Assembly (NCBI RefSeq): GCF_029213205.1
Contig: NZ_JARGNH010000017.1
Span: 41,055 to 77,435 of the forward strand
Length of the DNA: 36,381 nt
Source: Pseudooceanicola sp.
GTDB taxonomy: Bacteria > Pseudomonadota > Alphaproteobacteria > Rhodobacterales > Rhodobacteraceae
Reading direction: 5' to 3'
Positions within the stretch are counted from its first letter, which is position 1; each line of letters starts with the position of its first letter. The position numbers and the translations under genes are program-made. Below the pieces are notes generated by a model. The model worked only from the letters and a program-made list of their open reading frames with translations. It searched no databases and was not told the DNA's origin. This document shows, one piece after another, positions 7,622 through 14,098 of this stretch.

Positions 7622-7882
7622 TCAGGTCGTGATGATCTGCCCGGTTTTCGTGTTGGCCAAGAGCCCGGCCACATGGCTGGCGATGGCGGTGTCCTGCGCT
7701 CCGGTTCCGGTCACCCCGGCACACTTCACCTCAGCCGGGGCCAGATGCCGGGCGGCGGCGCGGATGTCGGTGAGATTGCCATTGTCGAGGATCAGCGGAG
7801 TCGCGTCAGCCCGGTCCGCAAGGGCCCCCGCCGCCGTTTCTACGGCCGCCATCGTCACCATGGGTTTGGTCGCTTTGCTCAT
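7622..7882 (-). CDS. Small unrecognised protein, first gene of the aminotransferase operon
   Basis: An 86-residue frame beginning MSKATKPMVTMAAVETAAGA. I do not recognise the family. It is Ala/Thr-rich, with no membrane segment or signal peptide, and a Gly/Ala stretch near residues 62-78 (GVTGTGAQDTAIASHVAG). Codon third positions are G/C-rich, consistent with real coding. There is no Shine-Dalgarno: the bases before the ATG are the palindromic operator (7884-7897). The predicted transcription start lies within about 3-5 bases of the ATG, suggesting a leaderless mRNA. Shorter in-frame starts exist at 7861 and 7852 but have no better SD. It may be a small partner of the aminotransferase, or non-functional. 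Confidence 0.6.
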   Translation of the reverse strand: MSKATKPMVTMAAVETAAGALADRADATPLILDNGNLTDIRAAARHLAPAEVKCAGVTGTGAQDTAIASHVAGLLANTKTGQIITT

Positions 7883-7883
7883 A

Positions 7884-7897
7884 TGTTGTGCACAACA
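7884..7897. promoter_or_regulatory. Palindromic operator 1 (TGTTGTGCACAACA)
   Basis: A perfect 14-bp palindrome directly upstream of the ATG at 7882. Its 12-bp core GTTGTGCACAAC is identical to operator 2 at 7990-8003. TTGTnnACAA palindromes are typical binding sites for GntR-family (FCD subgroup) repressors, and a GntR/FCD gene is in the divergent operon. It overlaps the putative -10 of the minus-strand promoter, the expected position for repression. Confidence 0.75.
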
Positions 7898-7921
7898 CGC
7901 TCTAAAATGCCCAAACGTCAA
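7892..7921 (-). promoter_or_regulatory. Putative sigma-70 promoter for the aminotransferase operon
   Basis: On the minus strand, TTGACG (7921-7916, 5 of 6 matches to TTGACA), an 18-base spacer, then TGTTGT (7897-7892, a weak -10 with 3 of 6 matches). The -10 lies within operator 1. Transcription would begin near 7885, so the first gene (ATG at 7882) would be almost leaderless. Confidence 0.4.
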
Positions 7922-7989
7922 CTCTGACGCATGGTTAACCACTGATGTTTTCCGAAAACGACCTGTTTGGTTCGGTTTTGGAGCGGCAC

Positions 7990-8003
7990 GGTTGTGCACA
8001 ACC
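7990..8003. promoter_or_regulatory. Palindromic operator 2 (GGTTGTGCACAACC)
   Basis: A perfect 14-bp palindrome with the same 12-bp core as operator 1. Centre-to-centre distance is 106 bp, close to ten helical turns, which would allow two dimers on the same DNA face to loop the promoter region. It sits 46 bases before the M24 gene start. A weak plus-strand -35 (TTGGTT, 7967-7972) lies 17 bases before the GGTTGT of this palindrome, mirroring the arrangement on the other strand. Confidence 0.75.
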
Positions 8004-8049
8004 TGTCACCAAATCCCTGTCAGGGCCCAAACCAGCGCCGGAGACCAGC

Positions 8050-9234
8050 ATGATCCGCAAATCGATTCCCTTTTCGGATACCGAATATCAGCGCCGCTTG
8101 AACAAGACCCGGCTGGCGATGCAGGCGGCAGGAATCGAGGTGCTGTGCGTTTCCGACCCGTCCAACATGGCCTGGCTCACCGGCTATGACGGCTGGAGCT
8201 TTTATGTCCATCAGGGCGTCGTCGTCTTTCTGGATCGTGACCCCTGGTGGTGGGGCCGGATGCAGGATCGCAACGGCGCCCTGCGCACCGTCTGGATGGA
8301 GGACAGCCGTATCCACGGCTATGTCGATAATTTCGTGCAGAGCACCGACCGCCACCCGATGCAGGACCTGGCCGCCAATCTGGTGGCGATGGGCGTCGGC
8401 ACCGTGCATATCGGGGTGGAGATGGAGAATTACTATTATTCCGCCAAGGCGCATGCGGTGCTGACCCATGAATTGCCTGACGCCACCTTTCACGACGCCA
8501 CCGCGTTGGTGAATTGGCAGCGCACCGTCAAATCCGACGAAGAGCTGGTGTTCATGCGCCATGCCGCGCGGATCTCGGAAAAGATCGTCGATGGCCTGCT
8601 TGAGCGGGTCGAACCCGGGGTGCAAAAGAACCAGGTGGTGGCGGAAATCTATCGCGACGCTATCAACGGCGTCGACGGCGCCTGGGGCGATTACGCCGCG
8701 ATCCCGCCCCTGCTGCCCTCGGGATCGGACGCCGCCGCGCCGCATCTGACCTGGGACGGCAGGCCCTTTATCGAGGGCGAAGCGACGTTTTTTGAGATCT
8801 CCGGCTGCTATCGCCGCTACCACGCGCCGTTCTGCCGGACCCTGTTCCTTGGCAAGCCCTCTGATATCCTGCTTGCCGCCGAGGCGGCGCTGGTCGAGGG
8901 GCTGGAGGCCGGGATTGATGCCGCCCGCGCCGGCAACCGAGCCTGTGACGTCGCCAATGCCCTGGCCGGACCGCTGGAGCGGGCCAAGATCACCCGCGGT
9001 GAACGCTGTGGCTATCCGATCGGGCTGTCCTATCCGCCGGATTGGGGCGAGCGCACGATTTCCTTCCGGGCCGAAGATGAGACGGTTCTGGAACCCGGCA
9101 TGACCTTTCATTTCATGCCCGGTCTCTGGATGGCCGATTGGGGGCTGGAGATTACCGAATCCATCCTGATCAAGGCGGACGGTGCCGCAGAATGCCTCTG
9201 CGATCGGCCGCGCAAGATGTATGTGAAAGCATGA
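8050..9234 (+). CDS. M24-family hydrolase, ectoine hydrolase (DoeA/EutD)/creatinase-like, without metal ligands
   Basis: A 394-residue pita-bread-fold protein. The N-terminal domain carries SDPSNMAWLTGYDGWSFYVH (35-54), which from memory is characteristic of DoeA/EutD ectoine hydrolases, and length fits (about 400). In the catalytic domain the first metal Asp is Glu249 (FFEISGC) and the second is missing (HAPFCRT, about 258-264). It should therefore be a metal-free enzyme, like creatinase and EutD, in which a Glu at this place attacks the ring. The start at 8050 has GGAGA 5 bases upstream; an in-frame ATG at 7945 would run through operator 2. The next gene overlaps by ATGA. Substrate is unknown: a cyclic amidine or N-acylated diamino acid is likely. 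Confidence 0.85.
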   Translation: MIRKSIPFSDTEYQRRLNKTRLAMQAAGIEVLCVSDPSNMAWLTGYDGWSFYVHQGVVVFLDRDPWWWGRMQDRNGALRTVWMEDSRIHGYVDNFVQSTDRHPMQDLAANLVAMGVGTVHIGVEMENYYYSAKAHAVLTHELPDATFHDATALVNWQRTVKSDEELVFMRHAARISEKIVDGLLERVEPGVQKNQVVAEIYRDAINGVDGAWGDYAAIPPLLPSGSDAAAPHLTWDGRPFIEGEATFFEISGCYRRYHAPFCRTLFLGKPSDILLAAEAALVEGLEAGIDAARAGNRACDVANALAGPLERAKITRGERCGYPIGLSYPPDWGERTISFRAEDETVLEPGMTFHFMPGLWMADWGLEITESILIKADGAAECLCDRPRKMYVKA

Positions 9235-10397
9235 GCGATCTGGCCACCACCACCGCGATCCTGGCGGATCTGATCGCCCATCCGACGGTGTCTTCCGAGG
9301 CCAATACCGAGGTGATTGCCCATATGGCCACCCGGCTTGAGGACGCAGGCGCCCGGGTCGAGGTGATGCTGGACGCGACCGGGCAAAAGGCCAACCTGTT
9401 TGCCAGTATCGGGCCAGAGGAACCCGGCGGCATCATGCTGTCGGGCCATTCCGACGTGGTCCCGGTCGAGGATCAGCCCTGGACCGGCGACCCTTTCGCG
9501 ATGTGGCAGGAGGGCGACCGGCTCTATGGTCGTGGCAGTTGTGACATGAAGGGGTTTCTGGCGGCCTGCATCGCATCGGCGCCTCTGTTCAATGCGCGCA
9601 AGCTGACCCGACCGGTGCATTTCGCCTTTACCCATGACGAGGAAATCGGCTGTCTCGGGGCGCAGTCGCTTGCCGACGTGCTCAAGGATCGCGTCGCCCG
9701 CCCGGCCTTGGCCATCGTTGGCGAGCCGACCTCGATGCGGATTGTCGAGGGTCACAAGGGCTGCTGCGAATACCGCGTCACCTTTACCGGCGTTGAAGGT
9801 CATGGATCGCGTCCCGAAATGGGGGTGAATGCCGCCGAATTCGCCGCCCGCTATGTCACCCGCCTGCTGGAACTGCGCGAGACGCTGCGGCATCGCACGC
9901 CGCCGGACAGCCGGTTCGAACCGCCCTGGACCACCATCAACATCGGGCGGCTGTCTGGTGGCCATGCGCCCAACGTGATACCCGGGCTGGCCGAAGTTGA
10001 ATGGGAAATGAGGCCGGTGCAAAAGACCGATGCGGATTTCGTCAAACGCCTGATCAACGGCTATGCCGAGGATATCCTGCTGCCCGAAATGCAGCGCGTC
10101 GCAACCGACGCCTCCATCGTCACCGAGGTGTTGGGCGAGGTCGCCGGGCTGCAACCGGCAGACCGCAATGCGGCGCTTGCAATCGTTGCCGAACTGACCG
10201 GTGCCAATGGCGCCGATCTGGTGGCCTTTGGCACCGAGGCCGGGCTCTATCAGGATATCGGCATGGATGTGGTGGTCTGCGGTCCCGGGTCGATTGAACA
10301 GGCGCACAAGCCTGACGAATATCTTGAGACCGGGCAGCTGACCGCCTGTCTCGACATGCTCTCCGGTCTTGCGGACCGGTTGACCGCCCATGGCTGA
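9231..10397 (+). CDS. M20-family deacetylase, acetylornithine deacetylase (ArgE)-like
   Basis: A 388-residue zinc hydrolase with all M20 landmarks: His73 and Asp75 (SGHSDVVP), bridging Asp105 (GRGSCDMKG), catalytic Glu137 and ligand Glu138 (THDEEIG), Glu165 (GEPTS) and a C-terminal ligand His (EQAHKPDEY). The dimerisation domain lies around residues 175-290. ArgE removes acetyl from N-acetylornithine. Here the gene overlaps the M24 gene (ATGA at 9231-9234) and the regulator gene (8 bases), so it is a dedicated catabolic step, probably deacylating the product of the M24 enzyme. Canonical ectoine operons use an AstE/AspA-type deacetylase (DoeB/EutE) instead. Confidence 0.9.
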   Translation: MSDLATTTAILADLIAHPTVSSEANTEVIAHMATRLEDAGARVEVMLDATGQKANLFASIGPEEPGGIMLSGHSDVVPVEDQPWTGDPFAMWQEGDRLYGRGSCDMKGFLAACIASAPLFNARKLTRPVHFAFTHDEEIGCLGAQSLADVLKDRVARPALAIVGEPTSMRIVEGHKGCCEYRVTFTGVEGHGSRPEMGVNAAEFAARYVTRLLELRETLRHRTPPDSRFEPPWTTINIGRLSGGHAPNVIPGLAEVEWEMRPVQKTDADFVKRLINGYAEDILLPEMQRVATDASIVTEVLGEVAGLQPADRNAALAIVAELTGANGADLVAFGTEAGLYQDIGMDVVVCGPGSIEQAHKPDEYLETGQLTACLDMLSGLADRLTAHG

Positions 10398-11040
10398 GGA
10401 TGTGCGCGACCGTCTGGATCGGCTGCACCGGGTGATGCGCGAACGGATTTGCCTGCTCGACTGGCCACCGGGGTCGCGGCTGTCAGAGGCCGAGATTGCC
10501 GCCGATTATGGCATGTCGCGGACCCCGATCCGCCGGGTTCTGGCCCGGCTTGAGGACGAGGGGCTGGTGCAATCGCAACATGGCATCGGCACCCTGGTCA
10601 CCGATCCCGGCGAGGAAGAGCTGGCGCAGACCTATGCCCTGCGCAGCGAATTGGCCGAGCTGGTCGGGCGGATGGCGCCGGTGCAACCGACCGACGCCCA
10701 TCTGGCACGTCTCAGCAATATCATGGCTGAGGCCGAGGCGCTGACCCGGCGGCCCGAGCCGCGCGAATTCGTCCGGCTGAACATGGCCTTTTTCGATTTC
10801 GGCCTGACCCTGACCGACAATCTGGTGCTGCGTGAGGTGTCCGAAACACTCTACTACCGCACCGCCCGGGTCTGGCTGCGCCAGATTGCCGATCTGGACC
10901 TGTCCGAGGAATGCGCGGTGTTCATCCGCGAATTGAACGACTGCGCCCTGGCGCTGCGCAGCGGCGACGCACTGGCCGCCGCCCTGATCCGCCGCGCCCA
11001 TATCTCGATGTCGGTGCGGCGCTTGATGCGCGACGTCTAG
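10390..11040 (+). CDS. GntR-family transcriptional regulator (FCD subfamily)
   Basis: A 216-residue regulator. A winged helix-turn-helix occupies about residues 8-75 (SRLSEAEIAADYGMSRTPIR is the recognition part, followed by the wing HGIGTLV), and an all-helical FCD effector domain about 80-212. The usual FCD metal histidines are mostly absent: FH is replaced by FFDF near residue 136 and the eHraI position is VFIREL, leaving only His207 (RAHISMS). It is the third gene of the operon and overlaps the deacetylase gene by 8 bases. The TTGTGCACAA palindromes at 7884 and 7990 are its likely operators, giving autoregulation plus control of the divergent aminotransferase and transporter genes. Confidence 0.92.
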   Translation: MAEDVRDRLDRLHRVMRERICLLDWPPGSRLSEAEIAADYGMSRTPIRRVLARLEDEGLVQSQHGIGTLVTDPGEEELAQTYALRSELAELVGRMAPVQPTDAHLARLSNIMAEAEALTRRPEPREFVRLNMAFFDFGLTLTDNLVLREVSETLYYRTARVWLRQIADLDLSEECAVFIRELNDCALALRSGDALAAALIRRAHISMSVRRLMRDV

Positions 11041-11076
11041 GCGCGCTGCGCCGGACCGGGCCAGATCTGAATTGGG

Positions 11077-11364
11077 TCAGACGCCTTCAACCACCAGGAT
11101 CGTGCTGCTGGCCGAGCGGCGGCGAATATCGGCGACCTTTTGGTATTCAGGGTCGTGATAGGCGGCCAGCGCGGCGGCGTAGCTGGGGAATTCGATCACC
11201 ACATGCCGCGCCTCGGCCTTGCCCTCGGTGACCTGGCTCTGACCGCCGCGCACCACGAATGTGCCGCCCAGTGCCGCCAGAATCGGCGTGTCGAGGCGGA
11301 TATATTCGGCATAGGCTTCGGGATCGTTCACGGTGATATGGCCGATGATGTAGCCTTTGGGCAT
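11077..11364 (-). CDS. DUF1330 domain protein
   Basis: A 95-residue dimeric alpha-beta-barrel (ferredoxin-like) protein of the DUF1330 family: the N-terminal strand MPKGYIIGHITVNDPEAY and a conserved EFPSYAAALAAYHDPEYQ segment near residues 58-75. Function is unknown; members often accompany catabolic operons. AGGAG lies 6 bases before the ATG. It follows the two half-permease genes by 45 bases on the same strand, so it is probably co-transcribed with them, and it is convergent with the GntR gene. A fragment of a related gene seems to survive at 3456-3554. Confidence 0.9.
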   Translation of the reverse strand: MPKGYIIGHITVNDPEAYAEYIRLDTPILAALGGTFVVRGGQSQVTEGKAEARHVVIEFPSYAAALAAYHDPEYQKVADIRRRSASSTILVVEGV

Positions 11365-11409
11365 CTGGCGCTCCTGTTGTCTGGTTCGGTTGTCGGTCTC
11401 GCGGCCGGT

Positions 11410-11916
11410 CTAACCCAGCGGTGTCACCGCGACGATGACTTCGGTGATCAGCCCGGCCAGCAGCGGCAAGATCAGGCAAGAGCCTAGCCGCAACGCGACA
11501 AAGCGCCAGCCCATGATCGGGGCTTCATAGGCCAGCAACCGGTGCAGCGCGAACACCGACCAACCGCCGATCAGCCCGACCATCTGTGGAATCCCGGCGC
11601 CGCCTTCGATGAACACGATGGCAATCGGGAACGAGGTCATCGGCCCCCCCGGCAACAGCCCGCCAAGCAGCGAGGCAATGAAGATCCCGATCACGCCCGA
11701 AGTCGGGCCGATCAGCCGCGACATCGGCTCGATCGGCACGATCTGCACCAGGAAAGACGCCGCCAGCAGCGCCAGCGGCAGCCGCAGCACCAGGGTCTTG
11801 CTGATTCCGGCCGCCGAGGCTGCCCCGGCGCGCAATCCCCTCGGGCCTTCGCGCCGCCAGACAAAATAGCCGAGGATCAGAACCGCGACCCAGACGATGA
11901 TCAGTGGACCGTTCAT
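11410..11916 (-). CDS. Half-size DUF318/COG0701-like permease subunit B
   Basis: A 168-residue membrane protein starting MNGPLIIVWVAVLILGYFVW, with about four or five hydrophobic segments and the motif LLPGGPMTSFPIAIVF near residues 88-103. The upstream neighbour has the matching TPGGPFTSFPMVYALW. TPGGP-x(3)-FP motifs occur in predicted permeases of COG0701 (DUF318, ArsP-like), which are normally single chains of about 300-350 residues with two such halves. The ATG overlaps the upstream stop codon (ATGA), which argues for equimolar heterodimer assembly. Longer in-frame versions would lie inside the upstream gene and are not favoured. Substrate is unknown. Confidence 0.8.
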   Translation of the reverse strand: MNGPLIIVWVAVLILGYFVWRREGPRGLRAGAASAAGISKTLVLRLPLALLAASFLVQIVPIEPMSRLIGPTSGVIGIFIASLLGGLLPGGPMTSFPIAIVFIEGGAGIPQMVGLIGGWSVFALHRLLAYEAPIMGWRFVALRLGSCLILPLLAGLITEVIVAVTPLG

Positions 11917-12446
11917 TCCGCCTCGGGCGATTTGAGCTGAAACGCCGGCCAGCGGGTCAGCCAGCGCGCAAGCACACCCGCGAGGATCGGCAGCGGCAGG
12001 CAGGCGGCATAGCGGATCAGGCTGAATTCGACCCCCAGCAAGGGCAATTCCCATACGATCAGCCGGTTGAAGCCAAGCAGCGACCAGGCCGAGATAAAGG
12101 CGATCAGCGCCCCGGCATCCGCCCCAGCGATCCAGAGCGCATAGACCATCGGGAATGAGGTGAACGGCCCGCCCGGCGTCAGCAGACCGGCAATCGTCGC
12201 CAGCATCAGCCCGGTCAGCCCCGAGGCCCCGCCGAGCCAGCGGGCGACCTTTTCGCGACTGACCAGCCGGGTCACCAGCCCGCCGATCAGCAGACCGGCG
12301 ACAAGTTGCGGCAGGATTTCGAGCAGCAAGATTCCCGCCTTGACCGTCCCGTCGATCACTGGATCGGCGCCGAACCGGGCATAACAGATGCCGCCGGTGA
12401 CGCTGGCCAGCAGGAAAAACACGATATCGGTCTTGGCAATCTTCAT
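11913..12446 (-). CDS. Half-size DUF318/COG0701-like permease subunit A
   Basis: A 177-residue membrane protein (MKIAKTDIVFFLLASVTGGI start) with about five hydrophobic segments. It contains REKVARWLGGASGLTGLMLA (about 69-88) and the pore-type motif TPGGPFTSFP (about 95-104), both typical of COG0701 permeases. It is about half the family length, and its partner half is the overlapping downstream gene. The pair sits between the two aminotransferase modules and before DUF1330. It could export or import a metabolite or metalloid; nothing in the sequence decides this. Confidence 0.8.
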   Translation of the reverse strand: MKIAKTDIVFFLLASVTGGICYARFGADPVIDGTVKAGILLLEILPQLVAGLLIGGLVTRLVSREKVARWLGGASGLTGLMLATIAGLLTPGGPFTSFPMVYALWIAGADAGALIAFISAWSLLGFNRLIVWELPLLGVEFSLIRYAACLPLPILAGVLARWLTRWPAFQLKSPEAE

Positions 12447-12544
12447 ATGCGGTCGGCCTTCATGCCCCGCCCGGTCAGCGGGCGCGTTGGCCGAGTCTGG
12501 CCGAGCCGCGTGGGGAAATCAATGACTCGGGCATGTATTTTTCA

Positions 12545-12561
12545 GGGCGGTTCAGCCGCCC
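12545..12561 (-). other. Stem-loop just after the SpuC-like aminotransferase stop
   Basis: GGGCGG (12545-12550), loop TTCAG, CCGCCC (12556-12561), starting 4 bases after the stop codon of the minus-strand gene. No U-tract follows in the direction of transcription, so it is likely a 3'-stabilising or attenuating hairpin before the half-permease genes (start 12446). Confidence 0.45.
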
Positions 12562-12565
12562 CGGA

Positions 12566-13960
12566 TTATCCCGCCTCCCAGAGTCCCGCCGCTTTGACGG
12601 CCGCCATGCCTTCGTCCAGCGATTTCCGGGCGCGGGCGATCAGCAGGTCGATCTCGGATTCGGAAATCACCAGCGGCGGCGAGATGATCATCCGGTCGCC
12701 GACATGGCGCATGATCAGGTTGTTGGCGAAGCAGCGCTCGCGCACCATATAGCCGACGGTCCCGGTCTCGGCGGCAAAGGCCGCGCGGCTGGCCTTGTCC
12801 GGGGTCAGGGCCAGCGACCCCATCATCCCGACGATCTTGACCTCACCGACCATCGGATGATCGGCGAGGCTTTCGAATTGCGCCTTGAGGTAGGGGCCGG
12901 TCACGTCGTGCACCCGCTCGACGATCTGTTCCTCTTCCAGGATCCGCAGGTTTTCCAACGCCACGGCACAGGCCACCGGATGGCCGGAATAGGTGTAACC
13001 GTGGTTGAATTCACAGGCCCCCAGCACCGCCGCCACCTCGTCGCAGACAATCGAGCCACCGATCGGCTGATAGCCTGACGACAATCCCTTGGCGATGGTC
13101 ATGATATGCGGGCGGATGTTCATCGCCTGCGAGCCGAACCAATGGCCGGTGCGGCCAAAGCCACAGATCACCTCATCGGCGATCAGCAGGATGCCGTATT
13201 TGTCGACGATCCGCTGCACTTCGGGCCAATAGCTGTCCGGCGCCACAATCACCCCGCCGGCGCCCTGCACCGGCTCGGCGATAAAGGCGCCGACGCGATC
13301 CGCCCCGATTTCCAGGATCTTGGCCTCCAGCTCCTGCGCGCGGGCCAGACCAAAGGCCTCTGCTGTCATCTCGCCGCCCTCGGCCCACCAGTTCGGCTGA
13401 CCGATATGGGCAATGCCGGGAATCGGCAGCCCGCCCTGTGCATGCATCCCGACCATACCGCCGAGCGAGGCCGACCCCATCGAGGACCCGTGATAGCCGT
13501 TCCAGCGGCCGATGATCACATCACGCTCGGGCTGTCCTTTTTCTGCCCAATAACTGCGCACCATGCGGATATTGGTGTCATTTGCCTCGGATCCGCTCGA
13601 CGCGAAAAACACATGGTTCAGATCGCCCGGCGCCAGGTCTGCCAGTTTCGCCGCCAGCGCGATCACCGGCACATGGGTGGTCATGAAGAACGTGTTGTAA
13701 TACGGCAGTTCGCGCATCTGCCGCGCCGCCGCCTCAGCCAGTTCCTCACGGCCATAGCCGATGTTGACGCACCAGAGCCCAGCCATCGCGTCAAGGATTT
13801 CGACGCCATCGCTGTCGTGCAGATAGCAGCCCCTGGCGCTGGTGATCACCCGGGCGCCGCGGGTGTTGAAATCATTCTGGGTCGAAAACGGGTGCATGTG
13901 ATGCGCTGCGTCCAGCGCCTGCAGTTCGGAGGTTGGCAAATGGTTGGTAATCGCGGACAT
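12566..13960 (-). CDS. Omega-amino acid/putrescine:pyruvate aminotransferase, SpuC-like
   Basis: A 464-residue class III PLP aminotransferase. The PLP lysine is Lys291 (TIAKGLSSGYQPIGG), the ring-nitrogen Asp is Asp262 (LLIADEVICGFGR), and Tyr156-His157 stacks on PLP. From memory it is close to the omega-transaminase of Ruegeria pomeroyi (PDB 3HMU) and to SpuC of Pseudomonas, which converts putrescine plus pyruvate into 4-aminobutanal and alanine. It is divergent from potFGHI with a 138-base shared promoter region, a context that fits putrescine use. It is clearly a different subgroup from the aminotransferase at 6232-7602. Confidence 0.92.
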   Translation of the reverse strand: MSAITNHLPTSELQALDAAHHMHPFSTQNDFNTRGARVITSARGCYLHDSDGVEILDAMAGLWCVNIGYGREELAEAAARQMRELPYYNTFFMTTHVPVIALAAKLADLAPGDLNHVFFASSGSEANDTNIRMVRSYWAEKGQPERDVIIGRWNGYHGSSMGSASLGGMVGMHAQGGLPIPGIAHIGQPNWWAEGGEMTAEAFGLARAQELEAKILEIGADRVGAFIAEPVQGAGGVIVAPDSYWPEVQRIVDKYGILLIADEVICGFGRTGHWFGSQAMNIRPHIMTIAKGLSSGYQPIGGSIVCDEVAAVLGACEFNHGYTYSGHPVACAVALENLRILEEEQIVERVHDVTGPYLKAQFESLADHPMVGEVKIVGMMGSLALTPDKASRAAFAAETGTVGYMVRERCFANNLIMRHVGDRMIISPPLVISESEIDLLIARARKSLDEGMAAVKAAGLWEAG

Positions 13961-14038
13961 GGGGCACCTGATTGCTGGGTTACGTCAGGACGCTACGCCG
14001 CCGCCGTATGAAACGCCATATTGCCATAACACCAATTT

Positions 14039-14078
14039 GTTGCTTGGATCATCGGGCAAGGACGTCAGACCAAGCAAC
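14039..14078. promoter_or_regulatory. Inverted repeat in the spuC-like/potF divergent region
   Basis: GTTGCTTGG (14039-14047) and CCAAGCAAC (14070-14078) are perfect 9-bp inverted arms 22 bases apart, with partial continuation inward (ATC/GA). Centre-to-centre spacing of the arms is 31 bases, about three helical turns. It lies 21 bases before the potF start, so it is either an operator for the putrescine module or a leader hairpin in the potF mRNA. It shares no sequence with the GTTGTGCACAAC operators. Confidence 0.45.
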
Positions 14079-14098
14079 GTCCAACGGGAGACACACTT

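Noticed and set aside
6232-10397. Calling the cluster a standard ectoine utilisation operon
   Set aside because: No EutE/DoeB-type deacetylase, EutABC, aspartate-semialdehyde dehydrogenase, AsnC or EnuR regulator, or known ectoine importer is present. Only the logic and the M24 family match.
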